Below are positions 8,814-16,897 of a stretch of DNA of 54,133 nucleotides, piece after piece. The notes under the pieces were generated by a model. It was not told the DNA's origin and made no database searches. It saw only the letters and a list, made by a program, of their open reading frames with translations. The stretch lies in assembly GCF_900163965.1 (NCBI RefSeq), contig NZ_FULE01000052.1, positions 1 to 54,133 on the forward strand. The letters run 5' to 3'. The stretch's first letter is position 1. Each line of letters begins with the position of its first letter. The stretch comes from Vibrio ruber DSM 16370 (lineage in GTDB: Bacteria > Pseudomonadota > Gammaproteobacteria > Enterobacterales > Vibrionaceae). A program made the translations under genes and the position numbers.

Positions 8814-8852
8814 TGAAAACAGAGTCGTCGATCACAGCGACTCTGTTTCTTT
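8814..8852 (+). terminator. Terminator between pat and the convergent LysR gene
   Basis: AACAGAGTCG and CGACTCTGTT form a 10-bp stem followed by T-rich sequence. It can serve pat and, in reverse, the LysR gene ending at 8879. Confidence 0.85.
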
Positions 8853-8878
8853 ATGCTTTCTCTATATCACATGACTCA

Positions 8879-9769
8879 TTAGTTGAGTAAATTCCAATGC
8901 TTTTTCAAATACTGAATACACCAAGACTTGGCTTCACCCATTTTATTCCGCCGCCAAGCCAACACTAACTCAGCCTCTTTCTTTTCTGTCCCATGAATGA
9001 TTTGCAATTTGCCTGCGTCGATCAAAGGTTGCGCAACCTGTTGCGGCAGCGTCCCGATTCCAAGCCCGGATGTCAGTGCCTGACACTTCGCAGCAAAATT
9101 CGTTACGGTCAGCCGCGGTTGCTTTTGCAGAATATTCACACTGATTGGCGGTTGCTCTCTGGCTGTATCTGCAATCGCAACAATCCGGTATTTCTGGCGT
9201 GCATTTTCATCAAAAACACCACTGCGCTTATGAACATAATGATCCGTTGCAGCAACCCATACCATCGACATCGATCCCAATGACTCAACTTTGACATCAT
9301 GAGGCATCGTTTCAAGACGAGGACAAACCAAGAGATCCGCGCGATCCGTTGCCAGCGACTCCCAACATCCCGCCAAAATTTCCTCCTGAAGCCGAACCCT
9401 GGTTTTACTCACATTGCCGAGAGATTCCACCAGCGGAAAGAAATTATCCACCGGAATAATTCCGTCATAAGCTAGTGTCACATCCAGCTCCCACCCATTT
9501 GCGAGGACAGTTGCATCATTGACCAGTTTATCGGTTTCAGAGAGGATTCGTCGCCCATGATCCAACAGTAGGCGTCCGGCATCAGTAAAACTGGCCTTAT
9601 GGCCGGAGCGGTCAAAAATGATAATATCGAGATCTTGCTCCAGTTTTTGAATCTGATAACTCAGGGAACTTGGTGCGCGGTTCATCTCATGAGCAGCAGC
9701 GGCAAAACTGCCGCGTCGTTCGATCGCATCGAGAATATAAAGCGCTTCTAATGTAATAGGACTATGCAA
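8879..9769 (-). CDS. LysR-family transcriptional regulator
   Basis: A 296-residue LysR protein resembling the YhaJ group. The winged helix-turn-helix spans about 6-65 (ERRGSFAAAAHEMNRAPSSL, then YQIQKLEQDLDIIIFDR), and the effector domain runs from about 90 to the end. The start is TTG at 9769, supported by AAGGAT eight bases upstream. No divergent target gene is adjacent, so the regulated genes and the ligand cannot be named. Confidence 0.88.
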   Translation of the reverse strand: MHSPITLEALYILDAIERRGSFAAAAHEMNRAPSSLSYQIQKLEQDLDIIIFDRSGHKASFTDAGRLLLDHGRRILSETDKLVNDATVLANGWELDVTLAYDGIIPVDNFFPLVESLGNVSKTRVRLQEEILAGCWESLATDRADLLVCPRLETMPHDVKVESLGSMSMVWVAATDHYVHKRSGVFDENARQKYRIVAIADTAREQPPISVNILQKQPRLTVTNFAAKCQALTSGLGIGTLPQQVAQPLIDAGKLQIIHGTEKKEAELVLAWRRNKMGEAKSWCIQYLKKHWNLLN

Positions 9770-9802
9770 AATCAGTATCCTTAAGCTATTTTCTTAAACG
9801 CT

Positions 9803-9834
9803 ATGTTGGTAGAAAACAATGTTGGTAGAAAACA
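9803..9834. repeat. 16-bp tandem duplication upstream of the LysR gene
   Basis: ATGTTGGTAGAAAACA occurs twice in direct succession, with two further matching bases. It lies in the 300-bp gap before the LysR gene, where no coding gene is seen. It could be slipped-strand duplication or paired regulator binding. Confidence 0.8.
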
Positions 9835-10068
9835 ATTTTCGCTGAAATTAAATATTCTTAAAATCAACTATTTATGTAAAAACGTGTTTGATACACCATT
9901 CATCACGTCTGAGGTGCCACGTCTATATGCGGCCAATTCAGTAATACCACGATCCAAATATTACACAGAAAATAGTGTAATACGAATCGCAACATATTGA
10001 CTGATTGAATGCTATTTCTGCTTTGTGTCCTTCAAACAACGGTAAAACCCGACAAACAGAACCTGCGT

Positions 10069-11760
10069 TTAATCCAGCTCCGGCTTCACCCACACCCGAC
10101 AAAAGTCAAACCATCCAAGTGCATTACATTTAGCGTTCTGCAACGCACCACACTGGTCATGACTGACACCAAGCCAACTGTGAAATAGCGGCACAATTTG
10201 ATGTTTCTCAATCAAAGATTTACCGATCTCTCTTGCAGGAAACGGCTGTTCGGGGTCGGCTCGCCAGTAATCAATCAACTGCTGCCACCCGGAAAAATCC
10301 TCAGGCTGACTGGTTTCACTGACATCGGAATAATCCAAAAGCCAGCCTGCCAATACATCATCGCGATGATTTGAGATGCCCATAGCTTTGATCCAGACAT
10401 CAATCTCTTGGGTCACATCGACAGCATGTTCATAAGTAATCAATTCAACCTCAATACCATCTTGGGTCAATAAAGTCTGAATTGCCTCTATCAAATGAGG
10501 AAACATCGGATGTCTCGCGTGATAAGCAATCCGAACCGGGCGCGTCATAACCGGGACAGCCACCTGGCGAGCAGGACGATGATGATACCATCCAGGCTTC
10601 AGCCCGTGAGCCGGTAACAGGCCCCATGCAACCACCGTTTCTTCCGGAAAGAGACTAAACAGATTGAGTGCACTCAATTTACTACTCAGGTATTCTGCCC
10701 ATGCATCATCAGCGGCTATCCCGTCTCTGCGATTTAATTGCAGGTAAATACATCCCGGATCTAAATCAACATCTTCCCGGGAGGCTCCACGTCTCACTTT
10801 GAGGGGGGTATTCAAGGTCGGAAAAACCAAAGAAGAGTCCGCCTCATCAATCACACAGACTTCGATCTGATCTAACAGCGGACGATAGCCGAAATAACTA
10901 TCAAATGCCTGAAGAATCAGTCGCTTATTATCATTAATTACCACTTTAAATGGCCCGGTACCAACCGGCATGACATCAAACTCATGCTCTTGTTGAACAC
11001 TGGGACTCACAATCCTTGCACACGTTTCGGCCAGTAACACCGGCAAATGCAAATCAGGCTTGTTCAGATGAATATCAATCACCCAATCTCCGGGCGATGA
11101 GACATCCTCAATATGACGGAACAATCTGAAATGTTGCAACTCACGCAGACTATCCACCACCAACGCCGATGTCAGCAGTTGGCCGTTATGGAACCGGACA
11201 CCGGGACGCAGATAAAACCGCCAGTGTGTTGCAGACAGACTCTGCCAGCTATGAGCCAGATCGGGTTGTAAAGTTTCATGCTCATCAAAAGTTGTCAGAC
11301 CGCTGAATACTTGCCGGGCAATATGTTGCTCAGAACGTCGCATCGGTTTACGAGGATTCAGCATCGATAACGGGCGATAGTAAGGCAGACGAACAACCTG
11401 ACGCCCCTGCTGATGCTGAACACCAAGATAACTTTGGATAACTTGGGTAAGTTTATCGGCATTCTGATCCAACACAGAGAATGCCTGTCCGAACTTCCCT
11501 TCTTCAAGGTAGCGTCTGGCCAGATTCTCACTCACATCACTGCGGCTGCGTTTAAAAATCAGGTGTGATAATTTGCCTCGACCGGCAGCAGGATGCCATT
11601 CGATCCAGTCTTCCTCTTCCATCTTATTCAAGACGATACGGGCATTACGCCGTGTACAAAACAGTATGTCAGTCACATCTTCCAGACGGACTTCTGTATT
11701 CTGACCACCAAAATGTTCGAATAAGGTTTCAAACTGGACACGTAACCTTGGACTACTCAT
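10069..11760 (-). CDS. sgrR: SgrR-family transcriptional regulator
   Basis: A 563-residue protein with an N-terminal winged-helix DNA-binding region (about 1-115, with FCTRRNARIVLNKMEEEDWIEW) and a solute-binding-like domain related to peptide-binding proteins (about 155-470, PLSMLNPRKP... ARQVFSGLTTFDE...). This is the SgrR architecture. In enteric bacteria SgrR activates the divergent sRNA SgrS under glucose-phosphate stress. Here the divergent side holds only 86 bases before a convergent thioesterase 3' end, so an SgrS-like gene is not obvious. Confidence 0.9.
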   Translation of the reverse strand: MSSPRLRVQFETLFEHFGGQNTEVRLEDVTDILFCTRRNARIVLNKMEEEDWIEWHPAAGRGKLSHLIFKRSRSDVSENLARRYLEEGKFGQAFSVLDQNADKLTQVIQSYLGVQHQQGRQVVRLPYYRPLSMLNPRKPMRRSEQHIARQVFSGLTTFDEHETLQPDLAHSWQSLSATHWRFYLRPGVRFHNGQLLTSALVVDSLRELQHFRLFRHIEDVSSPGDWVIDIHLNKPDLHLPVLLAETCARIVSPSVQQEHEFDVMPVGTGPFKVVINDNKRLILQAFDSYFGYRPLLDQIEVCVIDEADSSLVFPTLNTPLKVRRGASREDVDLDPGCIYLQLNRRDGIAADDAWAEYLSSKLSALNLFSLFPEETVVAWGLLPAHGLKPGWYHHRPARQVAVPVMTRPVRIAYHARHPMFPHLIEAIQTLLTQDGIEVELITYEHAVDVTQEIDVWIKAMGISNHRDDVLAGWLLDYSDVSETSQPEDFSGWQQLIDYWRADPEQPFPAREIGKSLIEKHQIVPLFHSWLGVSHDQCGALQNAKCNALGWFDFCRVWVKPELD

Positions 11761-11782
11761 AATAAAGGAGGAAATTACTGAT

Positions 11783-11863
11783 ATGGCTCATCGCTCTATA
11801 ATTTCCTATTTTTCCCTTTTCTGCAAATTTAGTCCGCATATTTTGGTTATTTTTTCTTTTTGA
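11783..11863 (+). CDS. Candidate 26-residue hydrophobic peptide divergent from sgrR
   Basis: An ATG at 11783 follows AAGGAGG (11765-11771) by 11 bases and opens a 26-codon frame ending TGA at 11861-11863. The peptide is hydrophobic and rich in F, I and S (starts MAHRSIISYF). It overlaps the 3' end of the convergent thioesterase gene by 17 bases. Its place, divergent from sgrR, is where enterics carry sgrS with the small ORF sgrT, but I see no sequence likeness to SgrT. It may be a chance frame. Confidence 0.25.
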   Translation: MAHRSIISYFSLFCKFSPHILVIFSF

Positions 11864-12269
11864 CCGCAATGGTGAGACGACTGGTACACACTAACCGATC
11901 CCGCTCATCATGAATATTGATCTGCCACACCTGCGTCGATACGCCGATATGCATAGGTTGAGCAACCCCTGTGACCGTGCCACTCTTTACCGCCCGGATA
12001 TGATTGGCATTAATATCCAGCCCGACACAATAGGTATCTTCATCCACACAACAGTTCGCTGCAACTGACCCTAATGTTTCAGCCAGTACCACCGAAGCGC
12101 CGCCATGAAGCATCCCCAATGGCTGATGGGTAAAGTGACAAACCGGCATTGTTGCCGAAATTGTTGAATCGGTCACTTCCGTATAGACAATATTCAGGTG
12201 TTCCATCATGGTGTTCACTGAACTTTGATTTAATAAATCAATATCAATCGGTTTTTTCCAGATATGCAT
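11847..12269 (-). CDS. Hotdog-fold acyl-CoA thioesterase (MenI/YdiI-like)
   Basis: A 140-residue single hotdog domain. The catalytic segment PLGMLHGGASVVLAETLGS (around residues 51-69) has the HGG and the acidic residue E64 typical of the PaaI/YdiI group. Relatives hydrolyse 1,4-dihydroxy-2-naphthoyl-CoA in menaquinone synthesis, or other acyl-CoAs. No men genes are nearby, so substrate assignment is tentative. The same-strand gap to sgrR is 86 bases, so co-transcription is possible. Confidence 0.87.
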   Translation of the reverse strand: MHIWKKPIDIDLLNQSSVNTMMEHLNIVYTEVTDSTISATMPVCHFTHQPLGMLHGGASVVLAETLGSVAANCCVDEDTYCVGLDINANHIRAVKSGTVTGVAQPMHIGVSTQVWQINIHDERDRLVCTSRLTIAVKKKK

Positions 12270-12502
12270 AATCTACCTTTCGCCAAATCAAATAGAGATG
12301 AGTGAGCCGGAGTCTTCAGCTCAGAAAATATCATGACAAACATCGCGGATGTCAGCAAACTATATTCATATAAACAATGCATAATACAATTGAACCGATC
12401 CACTCATTGTTGCTAAAAACGCATCTTGCTTGATAAAAAACTTTAAATTGTCGCCATGGCGTGGATAATACGCCCCTATACTTTTTACAGGAGTCCAATC
12501 AT

Positions 12503-13069
12503 ATGGCAACAGAATCAGCGCTGCTTGAACGTTGTGAATCAAAATGTGAACTTTGTTCATCTACCGCTCAGCTTCAACCATTTGTTGTTGCACCTCATAC
12601 GCAAATTACAGTCGATCATGCAGTGATGCTCTGTGAAACCTGTAAAAGTCAAATTGAGAATCCGGAAACGGCAGATGCAAACCACTGGCGCTGTCTGAAC
12701 GACAGTATGTGGAATCAGACACCAGCGGTTCAAGTTGTCGCGTGGCGTCAGCTGAAACGTTTATCAGAGTCTGAAGCCTGGGCTCACGATCTACTGGATA
12801 TGATGTATCTGGAAGAAGATGTTGCTAACTGGGCAATGATCGGCATGGACGATGATGCTGAGAAGCCTCGTGATGTCAATGGTGTCGAGCTAAAAAAAGG
12901 TGACGACGTCACAATTATTAAAGACTTGCCGATTAAAGGCTCTTCTCAAGTGATTAAGCAAGGTACCGTGGTTCGAGGCATTAGCCTGAGCGATGACCCT
13001 AAACTGGTTTCAGGAAAAGCAAACGGGCAGTCAATGTATATTATTGCTGAATATACCCGTAAAAAATAA
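12503..13069 (+). CDS. PhnA-domain zinc-ribbon protein
   Basis: The start at 12503 is set by AGGAG nine bases upstream, giving 188 residues from MATESALL; a GTG 42 bases earlier lacks such a site. Two cysteine pairs (CELC near residue 18, CETC near 46) indicate a zinc ribbon. The last 70 residues (DVNGVELKKGDDVTIIKDLP IKGSS...) form the SH3-like PhnA/YjdM domain. Despite the old name, this family has no proven role in phosphonate breakdown, and no phn genes are beside it. Function unknown. A strong terminator follows. Confidence 0.87.
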   Translation: MATESALLERCESKCELCSSTAQLQPFVVAPHTQITVDHAVMLCETCKSQIENPETADANHWRCLNDSMWNQTPAVQVVAWRQLKRLSESEAWAHDLLDMMYLEEDVANWAMIGMDDDAEKPRDVNGVELKKGDDVTIIKDLPIKGSSQVIKQGTVVRGISLSDDPKLVSGKANGQSMYIIAEYTRKK

Positions 13070-13085
13070 TCACCAACTGATTGAA

Positions 13086-13130
13086 TCAAAAAGCCCCGGG
13101 ATCAGAAACTGACCCGGGGCTTTCTTTATA
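13086..13130 (+). terminator. Terminator of the PhnA-domain gene
   Basis: AAAGCCCCGGG and CCCGGGGCTTT form an 11-bp GC-rich stem followed by TCTTTAT. It also serves the convergent OmpA-like gene, which stops at 13139. Confidence 0.9.
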
Positions 13131-13138
13131 CTCAATGT

Positions 13139-14491
13139 TTACGGTTTCAAATTCAATTTGATAATCACACGTCGGTCTGATTTTTTATCTCGTCCGTCTT
13201 GCTGAGATAATTCACCCCGAATGATCAGCTTATCACTCAGCCACTGCCCGTATGGTTGTAACATCTCACTCTCAAACAACACATTAGACACGGCCAACGC
13301 CCTTTTCACCGAGAGATCGTAGTTATACTTGTAAGCATCCAGATCATCTTTTGAGCCTTTCCATTCCTGACTGGATAATCCGATCACTTCCAGAGACCGA
13401 ACCTGTTCCGGATACTGTGAAAGCACATCAAATAATGGATTCAGCGTTGACGTAATCGCGGTTTCAAACCGAGGTGAAACTGTATACTCTCCGACTTTAA
13501 AATAGCCATACGAGCCAAAATCAAGCACCATGTGATGGTAATCAAACGAAACCTTATTCTGTTTAAACGCATCCGAGCTATTTGCTTGAATCGCTGCGAT
13601 CAGACTATTCAAATCATGATTCAAATGGGATTTTTCGGTATAAAATGCATCCGACGGTAACACAAAGTCAATCGACACACGTTTATCCGCCAGCCTCAAA
13701 AGACTTCGGTTCCCTGCCCCGGTAAAAATGACATCAACATGATCAATTTTACTGAAATTGTCATCAACACTGGTCACCTGATAGTCAGCCAGATCATTCT
13801 TATTGATAATATCATTCACCACCGGAACATACTGATTATCGATATAAAGTGATACATTGCTGTCCCTGACGCCGATATTTTCCATCGCGCTATACAAGGT
13901 ATGTTTAAATAATCCGGGCACCACCATAAAAGGTGTCAATAAAATAAATAGTGTCACCAGACTATTAAAAACATTCTTCTCTTTATGATCGAGATACATC
14001 TTACAGGCGATGCCACAATACAATAGTGGTGTGAACATCAACAGGGTTGAAAACCAGTCTGAATCTCTGACCGTTGCATACTGACAAAGCGTATAAATCA
14101 ACGGAATCAACCAGACCAATCCTAAGAAAGAGATCGAGCCGATATGATGGTCTTTGATAAAGTTCTTGAGCATTCCGCCAAACACCATACCGCGCAGATG
14201 TTTCTCTTTCTTGGTCATCGACAACGTTTTAAAAATAAACGATGGCAATCGAAACAGAAAAATCAACGCATTGATCAATGACAGAGATGAGATCGAAAAC
14301 AGAAAGATAAATAGTGTGGCTAAGAATCCGAATGAGAGAAACACGAAGCCAATGAATACCCCATCACCAAGTGTGAGACTTTGAGGATAGAATCCAATCA
14401 TTGAGCAATATATCAGTATTATTACTGCACCGAGAAAAAACCCAACCTTAGAAATAATCGAGATAGATTCACTTATTTTTTGTGTAGTCAT
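13139..14491 (-). CDS. Polytopic inner-membrane protein with OmpA-like C-terminal domain
   Basis: 450 residues, not assigned to a named family. About six hydrophobic segments are visible (roughly 14-35, 45-67, 69-88, 120-138, 146-166, 176-194). A long soluble region follows. The C-terminal 120 residues resemble an OmpA/MotB peptidoglycan-binding domain: YFKVGEYTVSPRFE, then RSLEVIGLSSQEW, a YNYDLSVKRALAVSNVL helix and DRRVIIKL. MotB and ZorB proteins have one membrane helix; six is unusual. It may anchor an inner-membrane module to the cell wall. No partner of the MotA/ExbB type is adjacent; a 31-residue membrane peptide is encoded upstream on the same strand. Confidence 0.7.
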   Translation of the reverse strand: MTTQKISESISIISKVGFFLGAVIILIYCSMIGFYPQSLTLGDGVFIGFVFLSFGFLATLFIFLFSISSLSLINALIFLFRLPSFIFKTLSMTKKEKHLRGMVFGGMLKNFIKDHHIGSISFLGLVWLIPLIYTLCQYATVRDSDWFSTLLMFTPLLYCGIACKMYLDHKEKNVFNSLVTLFILLTPFMVVPGLFKHTLYSAMENIGVRDSNVSLYIDNQYVPVVNDIINKNDLADYQVTSVDDNFSKIDHVDVIFTGAGNRSLLRLADKRVSIDFVLPSDAFYTEKSHLNHDLNSLIAAIQANSSDAFKQNKVSFDYHHMVLDFGSYGYFKVGEYTVSPRFETAITSTLNPLFDVLSQYPEQVRSLEVIGLSSQEWKGSKDDLDAYKYNYDLSVKRALAVSNVLFESEMLQPYGQWLSDKLIIRGELSQQDGRDKKSDRRVIIKLNLKP

Positions 14492-14792
14492 TATGATTAT
14501 ATACCTAGCAAAGATATGAAAAACAACGAACCGATCTTAAAGCGATCACTTATTTAGGCAAGTAGAATTGATGCGATATTGACTATTTCTGAATGTTTTT
14601 TTCGGAGATTTTGCAGAATACTAACCAAAATGAGAGATTGATTCCAATATTGGGATGCGTAATTTCAAAGACATATAAATGCCTGACCGGTAAATTACAC
14701 GTATTTATTTTATTAAAGCGATCTGAAAAGCAGCTACCCTTAAATTGCAATAGCTGCCCGATACAAATTATCCATTGGAAGCACCCATTGAT
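14492..14792. other. AT-rich intergenic stretch
   Basis: About 300 bases between the OmpA-like gene and the small membrane peptide gene. It is AT-rich, as expected for a promoter of the minus-strand gene. A 67-codon plus-strand frame at 14593-14796 has no ribosome site and no recognisable features, so I do not call it a gene. Confidence 0.5.
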
Positions 14793-14888
14793 TTAAACAG
14801 CCGAGTATGGCAGAAAATAAACCAGTAACGACCAGATACTTACCCAACTGACAACCACCAGCGCATCAAACCAATCTTTATGCCGCAT
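14793..14888 (-). CDS. Small membrane protein, 31 residues
   Basis: A short frame with a strong ribosome site: GGAGGG lies four bases before the ATG at 14888. The peptide has a charged start (MRHKDWFDAL), then one hydrophobic helix (VVVSWVSIWSLLVYFL) and a short tail, the look of a bitopic small membrane protein. It lies 90 bases past the end of the 5'-nucleotidase gene on the same strand, so it may be the last gene of that transcript or have its own promoter. I do not recognise the family. Confidence 0.6.
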   Translation of the reverse strand: MRHKDWFDALVVVSWVSIWSLLVYFLPYSAV

Positions 14889-14977
14889 ATTCCCTCCTCA
14901 CCGATGAGGTTATTTCAACATCATCAAACAAGCAAAGACAATGCCATCATGGTAATCACAGATGAAACAGATGAAGG

Positions 14978-16726
14978 CTAGCTGATAAATTGTGCTTCAA
15001 CAGACATTTCAAGCCATTCCGGTTTATCCTCAAACATCTCGATCAACGCATCGGCCATCGAAACATTTGAAACAATACCGGGTCGAACCATGCCAAGGAT
15101 TGCTTCATAACCTTCTTTGCCTTTCATGGTATAAGCTGATGATGTTCCGCAATAAACCGTTGAGTCATCAACGGATATCCAATGGCCGTTCTGATAAATC
15201 TTTAATGCCTGAACCCGTTTTTCTGGCGGCATATCGGCCTGATATTGAAAATCCAGACCATAGCAATAGGGGTAACTTCCCGTGCCGGTACTGTCAGGCC
15301 GATGACCTAACGCATTGTCAATTGCGCCAGCCAGTAAATATCTGAGCGTCTTCCCGGTGACGTAATATACACCGATCGGGATGGCAAAGGGCAATAATTG
15401 ACCGGCAATATCGGCAACCGTCAGCACCCCACTCGGCAGAGAACAACGCACCCCCCCGGCATTATGCACGGCAAACTGAACCGGATGCTCTCGCTTACGC
15501 ATTGCATGATAAAATGACCGGGCTACCAGCGGTGCAATTTCACTGCCGCCATTTTCTCCGGGAATCCGAGTATGAAATAAAGGCTGTGTCAGGTGAATCA
15601 CTGCTTTGGTTTGCTGTTGCCGCACCACCGGCAGATAATTGCGGTTCAATATCTCCTGAATATGGGGATCTTTGCGGCAAACATAAACCTGCGGATGTTG
15701 TTCCAGATAATCGCAGGCATGTTGGTGCCGCCAGTCACTGCCAGGAGACTGTCTGGCCGCATCCACAAACAGACGCCGGCCAATTAACAGCTCATTCTTG
15801 CCCTGAAAACGCACGACTTTACCAGCGGCATCAAAGTCAATATGGCAGTGCCCCAGTGCCAGTGCATGGCATCCGGCCTGCACAATATGGGTGTCTCCTA
15901 CCTTGATCCCGTACGGATCGGCAGCCCCCAGCCCAATATCGGAAAAGTCACCTTGTAAAACATGGCTATGCCCGCCAATAATCAAGCTGATACCACTTAC
16001 CGCCTCGGCAAGCTGTTTGTCTATTTCATACCCGAGGTGACTGAGTAAGATAATTTTGTTGATACCACTGTTCCGAATTGCATCGACGGTGCGGCGTGCA
16101 ACATCCAGTGCCGCGACAAACGGTGTATCCGCATCCGGGTTTGAGATATCATCCATCCGATCCAGTGAGAGCCCGAAAACAGCGACGGCGTCTTGCTCAT
16201 ATTCCCGAACTAACCACTGAGCCGTTTGTTGCTCAGCATCATAGCGGTAAACATTGGCTTGATCAGACAAACGATATGGTTTGTCCGCCTGCTCCTGACT
16301 CAGATCCCAGTTACCCGCTAAAAACGGAAAATTAATATTGCGCACAAACCGGCCAACCGGTTCATTTCCCAGATCCAGCTCATGATTGCCCAGCACCATT
16401 GCGTCAACCCCCAGGGCATTGAGCAACGTGGCATTTGCCTCTCCTTTAAATAAGGAGAAATACAGTGTGCCCTGAAAACAGTCTCCGCCATGCAATAATA
16501 AAAAGGGGCGCTCACGGTTCCGGGCTTCATCTTTCAGCTGATTGATGCGGGTCGCAATCCGGGCAAATCCTCCGGCACTGACATACGGTGAGATCTCATC
16601 CTGATGTACAGTCATTTCCAGTTGTAATGATGAGGGCTCAAAGTATGAGTGAGTGTCATTTAAGTGCGCAATCGTGATAGACAATGGCTGGTGATGCATA
16701 GATTCAAGCATTTTTGTGTGTATCAT
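14978..16726 (-). CDS. 5'-nucleotidase/UDP-sugar hydrolase family metallophosphoesterase
   Basis: 582 residues with the UshA-type two-domain plan. The N-terminal calcineurin-like domain shows NDTHS (D24, H26), GGDCFQGTL (D82), GNHE (113-116), SHLGYEID (H220) and GGHSHV (231-236), all dinuclear metal sites. The C-terminal 5_nucleotid_C domain includes the HNAGGVRCSL and YCYGLDFQY regions. No signal peptide is visible at any candidate start (residues 1, 6 or 10), so unlike UshA it is probably cytoplasmic. It likely dephosphorylates nucleotides or sugar nucleotides. The exact start among three nearby ATGs is uncertain. Confidence 0.88.
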   Translation of the reverse strand: MIHTKMLESMHHQPLSITIAHLNDTHSYFEPSSLQLEMTVHQDEISPYVSAGGFARIATRINQLKDEARNRERPFLLLHGGDCFQGTLYFSLFKGEANATLLNALGVDAMVLGNHELDLGNEPVGRFVRNINFPFLAGNWDLSQEQADKPYRLSDQANVYRYDAEQQTAQWLVREYEQDAVAVFGLSLDRMDDISNPDADTPFVAALDVARRTVDAIRNSGINKIILLSHLGYEIDKQLAEAVSGISLIIGGHSHVLQGDFSDIGLGAADPYGIKVGDTHIVQAGCHALALGHCHIDFDAAGKVVRFQGKNELLIGRRLFVDAARQSPGSDWRHQHACDYLEQHPQVYVCRKDPHIQEILNRNYLPVVRQQQTKAVIHLTQPLFHTRIPGENGGSEIAPLVARSFYHAMRKREHPVQFAVHNAGGVRCSLPSGVLTVADIAGQLLPFAIPIGVYYVTGKTLRYLLAGAIDNALGHRPDSTGTGSYPYCYGLDFQYQADMPPEKRVQALKIYQNGHWISVDDSTVYCGTSSAYTMKGKEGYEAILGMVRPGIVSNVSMADALIEMFEDKPEWLEMSVEAQFIS

Positions 16727-16897
16727 AGGTAGAAAAGCATGACAGATTCATCTTCATTTGTGAAATAGAGTTCAAACTTTTTTAGTCTCCCGAACGATCA
16801 GCCCTGCCGTCATTTATCATCTGTGATGTAAGTAACTCGTATTTCTGGCTTTTTATATTACTCTTACAACAAGTGCTACCTCTTCAGGAAGATGCCT

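Noticed and set aside
11761..11846. SgrS small RNA next to sgrR
   Set aside because: Only 86 bases are free, with no terminator hairpin or ptsG-pairing segment seen.
12503..13069. Phosphonate utilisation linked to the GntR regulator
   Set aside because: The PhnA-domain protein is 20 kb away and the family has no proven role in phosphonate use; no phnW/phnX genes are present.
14593..14796. 67-codon plus-strand frame in the gap before the 5'-nucleotidase
   Set aside because: No ribosome site, odd composition and overlap with the better-supported small membrane peptide gene.
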